Assembly: GCF_028583725.1 (NCBI RefSeq)
Contig: NZ_CP110680.1
Location: 3,162,001-3,226,000, forward strand
Length of the DNA stretch: 64,000 nucleotides
Direction of reading: 5' to 3'
DNA from: Cellulomonas fimi
GTDB taxonomy: Bacteria > Actinomycetota > Actinomycetes > Actinomycetales > Cellulomonadaceae
The first letter of the stretch is position 1, and each line of letters starts with the position of its first letter. Both the position numbers and the translations under genes were made by a program. The notes under the pieces were generated by a model. That model did not search any database. It was given only the letters and a program-made list of their open reading frames with translations, and was not told the origin of the DNA. Positions 24,116 to 34,281 of this stretch are shown here, one piece after another.

Positions 24116-24658
24116 CTAGTCGACCGGCGGGGTCGGCCCGCTCGTCGGGTAGACGAGCTCGAACCGCTCCGTCACGACGGCCAGGTCGGGCGTGAAGCGG
24201 TCGTCGCCGAGCACGCGTCGCCAGTACTTCTCGTGCTCCGTGCGCCACGACGCGAGCGACAGGTCGTCCTCGCCCTCCGCGTGCGCGTGCTCGTCGCCGA
24301 CCTGGTCGAACGGCACGACCTCGACCTCGGTCGTGCGCAGCAGCGCGCGCGGCTCGCCCGTGCCGTCGAGGACGATCGAGAGGTCACCCACGACGGGCAG
24401 CGCGAGACCCTCGTCCTCGAGCTCCGCGAGCGCCGTCGACGTGCCCGTCTTGCGGCCGTCGAGCACGAGCGCGAGCAGCTGGTCGGCGAGCACCGGGTTG
24501 TCCCCGAACGACCACGACGGCGGCGGGACGACGTCCTTGGGCTGCTCCCCCAGGACGGCGTCGAGCTTGCCGAGCCCGAGGTGCCCGCGGGCCGCCTGCC
24601 AGAACGCGGTGATCCGCTGGTCCTCGCCGCTCGCGCCGGTCGTCGACTGCTCGGTCAT
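24116..24658 (-). CDS. ASCH domain-containing protein
   Basis: A 180-residue protein of the ASCH (PUA-like, RNA-binding) superfamily. WSFGDNPVLADQLLALVLDGRKTGTSTALAEL contains the GxKxxT-type signature, followed by LRTTEVEVVPFDQVG and the typical closing FELVYP. Such proteins may bind RNA or modified nucleosides; some relatives are amidohydrolases for N4-acetylcytidine. It sits between leuB and the ilvBNC operon on the same strand but is separated from ilvC by a strong terminator, so a functional tie to amino acid synthesis is not implied. ATG at 24658 is chosen; the upstream frame is antisense-like. Confidence 0.8.
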   Translation of the reverse strand: MTEQSTTGASGEDQRITAFWQAARGHLGLGKLDAVLGEQPKDVVPPPSWSFGDNPVLADQLLALVLDGRKTGTSTALAELEDEGLALPVVGDLSIVLDGTGEPRALLRTTEVEVVPFDQVGDEHAHAEGEDDLSLASWRTEHEKYWRRVLGDDRFTPDLAVVTERFELVYPTSGPTPPVD

Positions 24659-24701
24659 CGTCGTCCCTCCGTCGGTGGTGCGCCCATCTTGGCGTGAAGC
24701 A

Positions 24702-24746
24702 CGACGGGCGTGCGACCTGGGCGGAGACCCGGTCGCACGCCCGTCG
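24702..24746 (-). terminator. terminator hairpin of the ilvBNC operon
   Basis: A perfect 15-bp stem (CGACGGGCGTGCGAC with GTCGCACGCCCGTCG) around a 15-base loop, 15 bases after the ilvC stop and before the ASCH gene. No U-tract. Confidence 0.6.
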
Positions 24747-24761
24747 GGACGTGGCTGCGCG

Positions 24762-25823
<1,062 letters not shown>

Positions 25824-25835
25824 TCAGGAAGGGTG

Positions 25836-26360
25836 TCAGGCGGAGCGCGAGACGCGCTCGAGCGCCCGGTCCGTGATCGAGCGCGAGCCGCGGCCGATGG
25901 CGACCGTGCCGGACTGCACGATCTCACGGATGCCGAACGGCTCCAGGGCGGTCAGGAGGGCGTCGAGCTTGCCGGGGCTGCCCGTCGCCTCGACGACGAC
26001 GGTGTCCGGGACGACGTCGACGACGTGCGCCCGGAACAGCTGGACGACCTCGAGGACCGACGTCCGCTGCGCGGTGTCGGCCTTGACCTTGACGAGCAGC
26101 AGCTCGCGCTGCACCGAGGACGCGTCCTCGAGCTCGACGATCTTGATGACGTTGATCAGCTTGTTGAGCTGCTTCGTCACCTGCTCCAGGGGCAGCTCGT
26201 CGACGTCGACGACGACGGTGATGCGCGAGATCTCCTCGTGCTCCGTCGGGCCCACGGCGAGCGAGTGGATGTTGAACGACCGGCGGGCGAACAGGCCCGC
26301 GACGCGCGTGAGCACACCGGGCTTGTTCTCGACCAGCACGGACAGCGTGTGGCGGCTCAT
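25836..26360 (-). CDS. ilvN: acetolactate synthase small (regulatory) subunit
   Basis: A 174-residue ACT-domain protein (TLSVLVENKPGVLTRVAGLFARRSFNIHSLAVGP) with the IlvH-type C-terminal domain (TSVLEVVQLFRAHVVDV, EPFGIREIVQSGTVAIGRG). It binds valine and tunes the catalytic subunit. ATG at 26360, three bases after the ilvB stop, so the two are translationally coupled. Confidence 0.95.
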   Translation of the reverse strand: MSRHTLSVLVENKPGVLTRVAGLFARRSFNIHSLAVGPTEHEEISRITVVVDVDELPLEQVTKQLNKLINVIKIVELEDASSVQRELLLVKVKADTAQRTSVLEVVQLFRAHVVDVVPDTVVVEATGSPGKLDALLTALEPFGIREIVQSGTVAIGRGSRSITDRALERVSRSA

Positions 26361-26363
26361 GGG

Positions 26364-28238
26364 TCAGTCCTCTCGGTCCCACGAGGGGCTGATGCCCCGG
26401 GCGTACTGGATGTCGTCGTTGCTCACGCCCGCGGCGACCATCGGCCACACCATCGCGTCGCGCGACACCGTGAAGTCCACGACCACGGGGCGGTCGTCGA
26501 TCTCGAGCGCACGCTTGATGGTGGCGTCCACGTCGGCCTTCGACTCGCAGCGCAGGCCCACGCAGCCGTAGGCGTCGGCGAGCTTGACGAAGTCGGGCAC
26601 GCGCACGGTGCCGTGGCCGGTGTGCAGGTCGGTGTTCGAGTACCGCGACTCGTAGAACAGCGTCTGCCACTGCCGGACCATGCCGAGCGACGAGTTGTTG
26701 ATGACCGCGACCTTGATCGGGATGTCGTTGATCGTGCAGGTGGCGAGCTCCTGGTTGGTCATCTGGAAGCAGCCGTCGCCGTCGATCGCCCACACCGTGC
26801 GGTCGGGCTGGCCGACCTTCGCGCCCATCGCGGCGGGGACCGAGTAGCCCATGGTGCCGAGGCCGCCGGAGTTGAGCCACGAGTTGGGGCGCTGGTACTT
26901 GATGAACTGCGCGGCCCACATCTGGTGCTGGCCCACGCCCGCGGCGTAGATCGCCTCGGGACCGGACAGCTCGCCGATGCGCTGGATGACGTGCTGCGGC
27001 GCCAGGTGGCCGTCCGACGGCTCGTCGTAGCCCAGCGGGAACGTCTCGCGCCATGCGTCGAGCTGCTTCCACCACGCCTCGAGGTCGGGCTTGCCGTGCT
27101 GGCCGTGCTCGCGCGCGAGCTCGGGCAGCAGGTCGGCGAGGACCTCGCGCAGGTCGCCGACGATCGGCACGTCGACGGCCTTGTTCTTGCCGATCTCCGC
27201 GGGGTCGATGTCGGCGTGCACGACGGTGGCGTTCGGGGCGAACGACGCGAGCTGGCCGGTGACGCGGTCGTCGAACCGTGCGCCGAGGGCCACGATGAGG
27301 TCGGCCTTCTGCAGCGCGGCCACCGCGGCGACCGTGCCGTGCATGCCGGGCATGCCCAGGTGCTGCGGGTGCGTGTCGGGCAGCGCACCGCGCGCCATCA
27401 GGGTCGTCACGGCGGGCGCGCCCGACGCGTCGACCAGCGCGCGCAGCTCGGCGGCCGCGCCGGCGCGGATCACGCCGCCGCCGACGTACAGCACGGGCCG
27501 GCGCGACGTCGCGAGCAGGCGGGCGGCCTCGCGGATCTGCTTGGCGTGCGGCTTGGTCACCGGGTGGTACCCGGGCAGCGACACCTCCTGCGGCCACGAG
27601 AACGTGGTCTGCGCCTGCATCGCCGACTTGGAGATGTCGACGAGCACGGGGCCCGGCCGACCGCTCGCGGCGATGTGGAACGCCTCGGCGATCACGCGCG
27701 GGATGTCGTCCGCGTCGGTCACGAGGTAGTTGTGCTTGGTCACCGGCAGGGTGATGCCGACGATGTCGGCCTCCTGGAAGCCGTCGGTGCCGATGAGCGA
27801 CGCGACGACCTGGCCCGTGATCGCGACGAGCGGCACCGAGTCCATGTGGGCGTCGGCGATCGGGGTCACGAGGTTCGTCGCGCCCGGGCCGGACGTCGCC
27901 ATGCACACGCCGACCTTGCCGGTCGCGGCCGCGTACCCGGCGGCCGCGTGGCCGCCGCCCTGCTCGTGGCGCACCAGGATGTGCCGCACCTTCGCGGAGT
28001 CCATCAGCGGGTCGTAGAGCGGGAGGATCGCGCCGCCCGGGATGCCGAAGACGGCCTCGACGCCCTGCTCCTCCAGCGAGCGGACGATCGACTGTGCGCC
28101 GGTGACCTGCTCGACCGCCGTCGTGGCGGCCGGGACGCGCTCACGCTCGGCGCGCGAGTGCGCGACGGCGGCGGGGCTGGCCTGCGGGACGGGCGGCGCG
28201 GGCGTTCGCGGCGGTGCCGGGTGAGGACCCTGGACCAT
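26364..28238 (-). CDS. ilvB: acetolactate synthase large (catalytic) subunit
   Basis: A 624-residue ThDP enzyme condensing pyruvate with pyruvate or 2-oxobutyrate. The activating glutamate is in [15 protein letters not shown]. The ThDP/Mg motif runs from [12 protein letters not shown] to [15 protein letters not shown]. The FAD-binding middle domain is present ([19 protein letters not shown]). Start: ATG at 28238 (MVQGPHP) with AGGGAGA upstream; the in-frame extension to 28286 is not needed. The first 55 residues are a Pro/Ala-rich extension seen in actinobacterial homologues. First gene of ilvBNC, downstream of a leader peptide and a terminator, so attenuation is expected. Confidence 0.95.
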   Translation of the reverse strand: MVQGPHPAPPRTPAPPVPQASPAAVAHSRAERERVPAATTAVEQVTGAQSIVRSLEEQGVEAVFGIPGGAILPLYDPLMDSAKVRHILVRHEQGGGHAAAGYAAATGKVGVCMATSGPGATNLVTPIADAHMDSVPLVAITGQVVASLIGTDGFQEADIVGITLPVTKHNYLVTDADDIPRVIAEAFHIAASGRPGPVLVDISKSAMQAQTTFSWPQEVSLPGYHPVTKPHAKQIREAARLLATSRRPVLYVGGGVIRAGAAAELRALVDASGAPAVTTLMARGALPDTHPQHLGMPGMHGTVAAVAALQKADLIVALGARFDDRVTGQLASFAPNATVVHADIDPAEIGKNKAVDVPIVGDLREVLADLLPELAREHGQHGKPDLEAWWKQLDAWRETFPLGYDEPSDGHLAPQHVIQRIGELSGPEAIYAAGVGQHQMWAAQFIKYQRPNSWLNSGGLGTMGYSVPAAMGAKVGQPDRTVWAIDGDGCFQMTNQELATCTINDIPIKVAVINNSSLGMVRQWQTLFYESRYSNTDLHTGHGTVRVPDFVKLADAYGCVGLRCESKADVDATIKRALEIDDRPVVVDFTVSRDAMVWPMVAAGVSNDDIQYARGISPSWDRED

Positions 28239-28288
28239 CGGTGTCTCCCTGGGTGGTGCGGTGGGGTGTTCGTCGGGCCGGAACACAG

Positions 28289-28328
28289 AAAAACCCCTCG
28301 GGCCCCGACGTGAGGCGGGACGAGGGGT
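28289..28328 (-). promoter_or_regulatory. attenuator terminator upstream of ilvB
   Basis: On the minus strand ACCCCTCG pairs with CGAGGGGT (8 bp, with a 24-base loop that can itself fold), followed by a run of T. It lies about 50 bases before the ilvB start and 34 bases after the leader-peptide stop. With the leader this matches the attenuator known for ilvBNC in Corynebacterium. Confidence 0.7.
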
Positions 28329-28361
28329 GCGCGCGCGGACGAGGACCTGGGTGCGGTGGCC

Positions 28362-28403
28362 TCAGCCGGCGCGCTCAGGAAGTACTACGAGGATCGTCTG
28401 CAC
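28362..28403 (-). CDS. ilvB leader peptide (attenuation control)
   Basis: A 13-codon frame beginning GTG and ending TGA that encodes (M/V)QTILVVLPERAG. The consecutive Ile-Leu-Val-Val-Leu codons are the control codons expected for an operon serving all three branched-chain amino acids. A weak AGGG lies upstream. Too short for routine gene calling; assigned from codon content and its place before the terminator. Confidence 0.65.
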   Translation of the reverse strand: MQTILVVLPERAG

Positions 28404-28479
28404 GCGAGCGACCCTACGCCTCCGTCGGTTCGGTGTCACGCCGTCTCACATGATGGTTCACGTGTCCACCCATCGGAAG

Positions 28480-28514
28480 AGCGGCCGTCCGGCGACGCCC
28501 GTCGGACGGCCGCT
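28480..28514 (-). terminator. hairpin after the AMIN-like gene
   Basis: A 12-bp perfect stem (AGCGGCCGTCCG with CGGACGGCCGCT), 12 bases past the stop of the minus-strand gene at 28527-29084. It separates that gene from the ilvB promoter/leader. Confidence 0.5.
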
Positions 28515-28526
28515 CGCTGCACCGCG

Positions 28527-29084
28527 TCAGCAGGTCGTGCCCGTCGTGCACCACTGGTGACCGACGTCGACGACGAGCCGCGACCCGCCGCCCGGACCGG
28601 CGAGCACGAACGCCCGGAACGGCAGGCGCGCCCGCACCCCGAGGCCGATGGTCGTGACGCCCTCGAAGCTGCCGGCCCACACGACGTCCCGGAACGTGCG
28701 GTACGACGACGTGGTGATCAGCCGGCCGCCGTCGTCGACGAACCACGCGTCGGTCGGGATGACGCCCGCATGCGCGACCACCTCGAGGCGCGCACCGCCC
28801 CGGACCGCGACCGGGAGGCCGGAACCGTCCTGCACGACCGCGCTCACGTACCGGACGGACCACCCCCCGAGCGGTGAGTCGAGGTCCAGGACGAGCCGGT
28901 CGTAACAGGCGTGGCGGCCGGCGCGGACGCCGACGACGTTGTCGGCCGACGGACCCGAGGCCGACTTCGCGAGCGAGCCCCACACCTGACCGCAGTACGG
29001 CGACGCGGACGCGGCGGGGGCGGACAGCAGGTGCAGACCCGCCACGAGGGCGAGCGTGAGGAGAGAGACGATCCACTTGCGCAT
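28527..29084 (-). CDS. secreted AMIN-like domain protein
   Basis: A 185-residue exported protein: signal peptide 1-28 (cleavage near ASASPYC), then one domain with the AMIN-like pattern ACYDRLVLDLDSPLGGWSVRYVSAV ... FRAFVLAGPGGGSRLVVDV found in many actinobacterial wall proteins. Four Cys residues (PYCG, HACYD and two near the C-terminus in WCTTGTTC) suggest two disulfides. AMIN domains target proteins to the cell envelope or peptidoglycan; the ligand here is unknown. A second member with a lipoprotein signal is at 36387-37022. ATG at 29084 after GAGGTGG. Confidence 0.75.
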   Translation of the reverse strand: MRKWIVSLLTLALVAGLHLLSAPAASASPYCGQVWGSLAKSASGPSADNVVGVRAGRHACYDRLVLDLDSPLGGWSVRYVSAVVQDGSGLPVAVRGGARLEVVAHAGVIPTDAWFVDDGGRLITTSSYRTFRDVVWAGSFEGVTTIGLGVRARLPFRAFVLAGPGGGSRLVVDVGHQWCTTGTTC

Positions 29085-29322
29085 GAGGCACCACCTCAGA
29101 GACGGAGGACAGGGACAACCCCTGGTGGTGCGGTGCCGGGCCCGGCGACGTCGTCGTCGCCGGCCGGCGCCGGGACTCGCCCGCGCTGTGGGTCGCGTGC
29201 GGGCGGGCGGCAGGCCGGTTCCCACACCCGAAGGAGCCGCCGAGCAGCCCGCTGGATACGTCGTGGGCGGGTCTCGACGGACGGTCGGCCCGCGGCCGGG
29301 CCGCGGCGCCCGGGCGCCGTCG

Positions 29323-29889
29323 TCAGACCGCGGGCTCCGGGTCGAAGTCGAACGCGGGCAGGCCGTCGATGCTCGTGCGGTTCTTCTGCCGCCGGTACGC
29401 CGCCTGCCCGTCGGCGCCCTTGCGCTCCATGTACGGCGGCAGCAGGTCGCGCTCCCCGACGTAGTCCATCAGCGGCACGCCGTAGCCGCACGAGTCGGAG
29501 ACCCGCTCGACGTCGACGACGACGACCGCGCGCGCGCCGCGCGTCTCGCCGAACAGTGCGAGCAGCTCCGCGAAGCCGTCGTCGTACAACGTCACGAACC
29601 GGCCGCGGCCGTGCAGCCGCACGATGTTCGGCGGGCCGTCGAACGCGCAGAACATGACCGTGATCCGGCCGTTCTCGCGCAGGTGCGCGATGGTCTCGGC
29701 GCCGCTCGCGGTGAGGTCCAGGTACGCGACCGTGTGGTCGTCGAGCACGACGAACGAGCCGTCGACGCCCTTGGGCGAGACGTTGACGTGCCCGTCGGCG
29801 CCGCTCGGGGCGGTCGCGACGAAGAAGACGTGCTGCGCGAGGAGGAAGCGGCGCATCCGCTCGTCGATCCGCTCGTGGACCTTGCCCAT
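29323..29889 (-). CDS. pyridoxamine 5'-phosphate oxidase family protein
   Basis: A 188-residue split-barrel flavoprotein-fold protein. RRFLLAQHVFFVATAP, HVNVSPKGVDGSFVVLDDHTVAYLDLTASGAETIAHLRENGRITVMFCAF and RLHGRGRFV form the FMN/F420-binding barrel of the PNPOx-like family. The C-terminal extension (SCGYGVPLMDYVGERD, AYRRQKNRTSIDGLPAFD) is typical of a subgroup of unknown substrate. ATG at 29889 follows GGGAGGCG, a good ribosome-binding site. Single gene; the 238 bases upstream of the next gene hold nothing I can identify. Confidence 0.8.
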   Translation of the reverse strand: MGKVHERIDERMRRFLLAQHVFFVATAPSGADGHVNVSPKGVDGSFVVLDDHTVAYLDLTASGAETIAHLRENGRITVMFCAFDGPPNIVRLHGRGRFVTLYDDGFAELLALFGETRGARAVVVVDVERVSDSCGYGVPLMDYVGERDLLPPYMERKGADGQAAYRRQKNRTSIDGLPAFDFDPEPAV

Positions 29890-30014
29890 CGCGTCGCCTC
29901 CCGTCGTCGTGCCCTGCCGTCGCCCCGACACGCTAGCCGCCCCGCCGCGCGGCCCGACGACGACGTCCGCGCGCCGGGCGCCGCGCCCCGCTGGCGCCGC
30001 ACACCGCGGGGACG

Positions 30015-30641
30015 TCACGCCCCCGGCAGGATGCCCCGCTCGATCGCGACGGTCACCGCACGCGTGCGGTCGTCGACCCCGAGCTTCGCGAACGCGCGCA
30101 GCAGGTGCGTCTTGACCGTCGCCTCGGTGATGAACAGCTCGCGCCCGATCGCGGCGTTCGACAGCCCCCGGGCCACCCCCGCGAGGACCTCCTGCTCGCG
30201 CGCGGTGAGCCGCTCGGCGTCGCCGCGGACCTGCTGCACCAACCGCCGGGCGACCGACGGCGACAGCGCCGACTCGCCCCGCGCCGCCGCGCGCACCCCC
30301 GCGACGAGCTGGTCGCGCGGCGTGTCCTTGAGCAGGTAGCCGGTCGCGCCCGCCTCGACCGCCCGCAGGATGTCGGTGTCGGTCTCGTACGTCGTGAGCA
30401 CCAGCACGCGCACCCCGGGCAGCGTGCCCGTGATGGTCGCCGTCGCGCTCGCGCCGTCGAGCACCGGCATCCGCAGGTCCATGAGGACGATGTCGGGCCG
30501 CAGCACCTCGGCGAGCGCCACGGCCTGCTCGCCGTCGCCCGCCTCGCCGACGACCTCCAGGTCCGGCTCGACGGCCAGCATCCCGGCCAGCCCCGAGCGG
30601 ACCACGGGGTGGTCGTCGGCCAGCAGCACCCGGATCGTCAC
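30015..30641 (-). CDS. LuxR/NarL-family response regulator
   Basis: A 208-residue response regulator. The receiver domain (RVLLADDHPVVRSGL) has phospho-acceptor D55 in IVLMDLRMP, then TTYETDTDILRAVEAGATGYLLKD with the conserved Lys. The C-terminal LuxR helix-turn-helix is LTAREQEVLAGVARGLSNAAIGRELFITEATVKTHL. GTG at 30641 overlaps the stop of the histidine kinase by four bases, so the pair forms one operon and cognate system. The signal is unknown. The ABC exporter genes at 32417-34158, beyond one opposite-strand gene, are plausible targets. Confidence 0.9.
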   Translation of the reverse strand: MTIRVLLADDHPVVRSGLAGMLAVEPDLEVVGEAGDGEQAVALAEVLRPDIVLMDLRMPVLDGASATATITGTLPGVRVLVLTTYETDTDILRAVEAGATGYLLKDTPRDQLVAGVRAAARGESALSPSVARRLVQQVRGDAERLTAREQEVLAGVARGLSNAAIGRELFITEATVKTHLLRAFAKLGVDDRTRAVTVAIERGILPGA

Positions 30642-31888
30642 GCGTCCTCCCCCGTCCCGTCCGTCCGCGTCCCGCCGGTCGACGGGCTGCTGGGCAGCGT
30701 CACCGCCACCCGGGTGCCGCCGCCCGGTCCGCTGCCGACCTCGACGGTCCCGCCGCCGGCGTCGACACGTTCCCGCATCCCCCGCAGCCCGACGCCCTCC
30801 ACGGCGCCCGCCGGGAGCCCGCGCCCGTCGTCGACGACCTCGAGCCGCACCTCGTCGCCGTCCCGCGCGACGGCGAGCCGGACGGCCGTCGCGCCGGCGT
30901 GCTTGCGGACGTTCGCGAGCGCCTCCTGCGCGGCCCGCAGCAGGACGACCGCGTGCTCGGGGCCGACGACGCCGAGCGCCTGCAGACCGGTGACCTCGAC
31001 GCGGACCTGCGTCTCCGCCTCGAACCGGGCGGCGAGCCGGTCGAGCGCGTCGCCGAGCGTGCCGCGCTCCAGCTCCGGCGGCCCGAACGCGGCGACGAGG
31101 GCCCGCGCCTGCGCGAGGTTGTCGCGCGCGACCTGCTCGATCTGGCCGACCCGCTCGGTCGCCGGTCCGACCCGGTCGCGCGCGAGCTCGGCCGACGCCG
31201 CCTGCGCGAGCATGACGACGCTCGTGAACCCCTGCGCGAGCGTGTCGTGGATCTCCTGCGCGAGGCGCGCGCGCTCGGCGAGCACCCCGGTCGTGTGGTG
31301 CGTCGACGCGAGCTCCGCCTGCGCGGCGTTGAGGTCCTCGACGAGCGCGGCGCGCTCCTCGCTCTGCTCCGACACCCACGTGATCCACAGCCCGAGCGCG
31401 ATCGCGAAGACCAGGCCCGTGCCGACCTGCCCGACGAGCTCGGTGGCGTCGGCGACCGTCCCCAGGGCGCCGGGCTCGCGCACGACGATCGCGGCGCCGA
31501 ACGCGACGGTCAGCAGCACGCTCCACAGCACGCCCTCGAGCCGGCGCGTCGCGAAGAACCAGATCTGCGAGTAGCCGACGAACAGCAGCACGGACCCGAG
31601 CTCGGAGAGGCCCACCTCCAGCACGACGACGGTGACGAGGACCGCGAGGTAGGTGCGCGTCAGCCGCACGTCGCCGCGGACGGCACCGCGCCGGCCCAGG
31701 GCGAGGTAGGCGACGACGAGCGCGGCCAGGCCGAGGACCGCCAGCGCGGCCTCGCGCAGCGAGCGAACCTCGACGGCGATCGAGACCCCCGCGACGGCCG
31801 TGATCGCGTAGAACCCGATGTCCCAGCCGCGCAGCGCGCGCACCCAGAACTCGTGCCGGGCCACCGGCCGGGGCGTGCGCCTGGTCAT
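30638..31888 (-). CDS. NarL-type sensor histidine kinase
   Basis: A 416-residue membrane kinase. About six helices fill residues 25-185 (FYAITAVAGVSIAV, LAVLGLAALVVAYLAL, YLAVLVTVVVLEVGL and others). The HisKA_3 dimerisation domain has the phospho-His near residue 214 in RLAQEIHDTLAQGFTSVVML. The HATPase domain carries N and G boxes (AAQEALANVRKHAGA, VVDDGRGLPAGAVEGVGLRGMRERV). The first gene of the pair with the regulator at 30015. ATG at 31888 with CAGGCT seven bases upstream. Confidence 0.9.
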   Translation of the reverse strand: MTRRTPRPVARHEFWVRALRGWDIGFYAITAVAGVSIAVEVRSLREAALAVLGLAALVVAYLALGRRGAVRGDVRLTRTYLAVLVTVVVLEVGLSELGSVLLFVGYSQIWFFATRRLEGVLWSVLLTVAFGAAIVVREPGALGTVADATELVGQVGTGLVFAIALGLWITWVSEQSEERAALVEDLNAAQAELASTHHTTGVLAERARLAQEIHDTLAQGFTSVVMLAQAASAELARDRVGPATERVGQIEQVARDNLAQARALVAAFGPPELERGTLGDALDRLAARFEAETQVRVEVTGLQALGVVGPEHAVVLLRAAQEALANVRKHAGATAVRLAVARDGDEVRLEVVDDGRGLPAGAVEGVGLRGMRERVDAGGGTVEVGSGPGGGTRVAVTLPSSPSTGGTRTDGTGEDA

Positions 31889-31951
31889 GCCGCCGAGCCT
31901 GCCACGTGGAGGTCCGTCGACCGGGCGGCGCGCGCCCGGCAGGATGCGGGC

Positions 31952-32401
31952 ATGGACGCAGGCGGACGGGTGGACGGGCGGCGGCGGGGCTGGGTCCGGC
32001 GGGCGGTGGACGGGCTCGTCACGGCGATGGTGCGGCGGGGCACCGGTCCGCGCGGCACGGTCCTGCTGACGGTCGCCGGGCGCACGTCGGGCGAGCCGCG
32101 CACGACCCCGGTGACGCTCGTCGAGCGCGACGGCGTCCGCTGGCTCGTCGCCCCGTACGGCCCGGTCGGGTGGGTGCGCAACGTGCGCGCGGTGGGTGTG
32201 GTCGAGGCGCGGCGCGGCCGGCGCACCGAGCGGCTGGTCGCCGAGGAGGTCGACGCCGCAACCGGCGCCCCCGTGCTGCGGCAGTACCTGCAGGAGGTCG
32301 CGGTCGTGCGGCGGGTGTTCGACGTCGCGCCCGGCGACCCGGTCGAGGCGTTCGTGCCGCTCGTCCCGACCCACCCGGTGTTCCGCCTCCGCCCCGCCTG
32401 A
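31952..32401 (+). CDS. deazaflavin (F420)-dependent nitroreductase family protein (Ddn-like)
   Basis: A 149-residue split-barrel protein of the Ddn family. TVLLTVAGRTSGEPRTTPVTLVERDGVRWLVAPYGPVGWVRNVRA is the core that binds F420 in characterised mycobacterial members, and the C-terminal PTHPVFRL is conserved. Its natural substrate is unknown; relatives reduce quinones or nitroimidazoles. Divergent from the histidine kinase, with 63 bases between the starts. ATG at 31952. Confidence 0.8.
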   Translation: MDAGGRVDGRRRGWVRRAVDGLVTAMVRRGTGPRGTVLLTVAGRTSGEPRTTPVTLVERDGVRWLVAPYGPVGWVRNVRAVGVVEARRGRRTERLVAEEVDAATGAPVLRQYLQEVAVVRRVFDVAPGDPVEAFVPLVPTHPVFRLRPA

Positions 32402-32416
32402 GGGGTCCGCCGGACG

Positions 32417-33262
32417 TCAGCCGTCGTCACGGCGACGCCAGCGGAACCACCGCGCCCCGACGACGAGGCCCGCGGCGAACCACACGCCGAGCACGAGCGC
32501 CGTCGTGAGGAGGTCGACGTCGCCCGCGACCGCGTCGGGCAGGAACGCCGCCTGCATGCCCTCGACGAGCCACCGCAGGGGGAACACCGACGCGACCTGC
32601 TGCATCCAGGTCGGCAACGAGTCCCACTGGAAGAACACGCCGGAGATGAACTGCAGGACCAGGACGATCGGCGTGACGACCGCGCTCGCCGACCGGCCCG
32701 AGCGGGGCACCGACGAGAACGCCACCCCGCACACCGAGCCCGCGGCGGTGCCCAGCAGGTAGACCCACGCGAACGTCGCCCAGTCCCCCACCGTCGACGG
32801 CAGCGTGACGTCGAACAGGGTCGCCGCGACGGTCAGCAGGATCGCGGTCTGCACGAGCCCGCTGCCGAGCACCTGCCCGATCTTGCCGAGGAAGTACGCC
32901 GACGCCGGCATGGGCGTGCCGCGCAGGCGCTTGAGGCCGCCCTCGTCGCGCTCGACAGAGATCGAGATCGCGAGCGACTGGAAGCTCGACAGCATGACGC
33001 CCGTCGCGAGCATGCCCGGAAGGAAGTACTGCGCGAACGGGATCTCGACGTCACCGGCCGGGACGGTCGCGCCGTCCTGCCCGAAGACCGTCGCGAAGAT
33101 CGCCATCATGATGACCGGGTACGCGAAGATGAACACGACCGCGTCGCGCTCCCGGAAGAACACGCGCACCTCGTAGAGGGCACGCACGAGACCGAGGCGC
33201 AGGACGCCGGGGACCGCGGTGCGACGCGCGGTCGAGGGGTCCGCCGGGGCGAGGCTGGTCAT
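32417..33262 (-). CDS. ABC-2 type transporter permease (exporter)
   Basis: A 281-residue membrane protein of the DrrB-like ABC-2 family with six helices. LYEVRVFFRERDAVVFIFAYPVIMMAIFATVFG leads in; FLPGMLATGVMLSSFQSLAISISVERDEGGLKRLRGTPMPASAYFLGK is the conserved family block. GTG/ATG overlap (33259-33262) with the ATP-binding subunit shows translational coupling. The pair likely exports a lipid or drug-like molecule; substrate unknown. Confidence 0.88.
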   Translation of the reverse strand: MTSLAPADPSTARRTAVPGVLRLGLVRALYEVRVFFRERDAVVFIFAYPVIMMAIFATVFGQDGATVPAGDVEIPFAQYFLPGMLATGVMLSSFQSLAISISVERDEGGLKRLRGTPMPASAYFLGKIGQVLGSGLVQTAILLTVAATLFDVTLPSTVGDWATFAWVYLLGTAAGSVCGVAFSSVPRSGRSASAVVTPIVLVLQFISGVFFQWDSLPTWMQQVASVFPLRWLVEGMQAAFLPDAVAGDVDLLTTALVLGVWFAAGLVVGARWFRWRRRDDG

Positions 33263-34158
33263 CGCAGGACCTCCGCACGGGTGGGGACGGGCGCGTCGAC
33301 GGGCGTGTCGACGCTCTGGAGCAGACCGAGGTAGACGTCCTCGAGGGTCGGTCGCACGACCTCCAGGGCGGGCACGTCGCCGAGCCGGGCGAGCAGGTCG
33401 GCGACCGTGCGGGACGCGTCGTCGGTGCGGACCTCGTGCCGCCGGCCGTCCTCGACCCAGCGCACGAGCGCCCGGCGGGCGTCGCGACCGCCGAGGTCGG
33501 CCGGCGCCCCCTCCGCGACGACGCGGCCGGCCGCGACGACCACGACGCGGTCGGCGAGCCGCTCGGCCTCCTCGAGGTAGTGCGTCGTCAGCAGGATCGT
33601 CGTGCCGTCGGCACGCAGCCCCTCGACGAGGTCCCAGAACGATCGCCGGGCCTGCGGGTCGAAGCCCGTCGTCGGCTCGTCGAGGAACACGAGCTCGGGC
33701 CGCCCGACGATGCCGAGCGCGACGTCGAGCCGGCGCCGCTGACCGCCCGAGAGCTGCCGGGCACGCGTGCGGACCTTCTCGCGCAGACCCACGGCGTCGA
33801 TCACCTCGTCGGGGTCGCGCGGGTCCGGGTAGAAGCGGCCGAAGTGCCGGACGAGCTCGCCGACCGTCGCCTCGGCGAGGTCGTTCGTGCCCTGCAGCAC
33901 GATCCCCAGACGGGACCGCCACACCCGGCCCGCCGTCTGCGGGTCCTCGCCGAGGACGCGGACGTCGCCCTCGTCGCGGTGCCGGTACCCCTCCAGGATC
34001 TCGACGGTCGTCGTCTTGCCCGCACCGTTCGGCCCGAGGATCGCGACGATCTCGCCGCGGTCGACGTGCAGGTCGAGGCCGTCGACGGCCTGCTTGGGCC
34101 CGTACCGCTTGCGCAGGCCCGCGACCTCGATCGCGGGGGCGCCTGCCGATGTCGTCAT
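33259..34158 (-). CDS. ABC transporter ATP-binding protein (DrrA-like)
   Basis: A 299-residue ATPase. Walker A is LGPNGAGKTTTVEIL, the signature QLSGGQRRRLDVALG, Walker B LVFLDEPTTGFDP and switch His TTHYLEEAERLADRVVVV. The C-terminal extension (residues 225-299) is the DrrA-type regulatory tail. It is paired with the permease at 32417. ATG at 34158 with CAGGCT six bases upstream suggests leaderless transcription. Confidence 0.92.
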   Translation of the reverse strand: MTTSAGAPAIEVAGLRKRYGPKQAVDGLDLHVDRGEIVAILGPNGAGKTTTVEILEGYRHRDEGDVRVLGEDPQTAGRVWRSRLGIVLQGTNDLAEATVGELVRHFGRFYPDPRDPDEVIDAVGLREKVRTRARQLSGGQRRRLDVALGIVGRPELVFLDEPTTGFDPQARRSFWDLVEGLRADGTTILLTTHYLEEAERLADRVVVVAAGRVVAEGAPADLGGRDARRALVRWVEDGRRHEVRTDDASRTVADLLARLGDVPALEVVRPTLEDVYLGLLQSVDTPVDAPVPTRAEVLR

Positions 34159-34281
34159 GCCCTCAGCCTGGTCCGGGGCGAGGCGACGGCGCGACGACCG
34201 AGGCACTGTCATGTCCGTCCACCGATCGGTTGACCCCGGGGCGCGCCGGCGGTCCCGGTGGCCGGCTCGCGTCGGCTCGGG

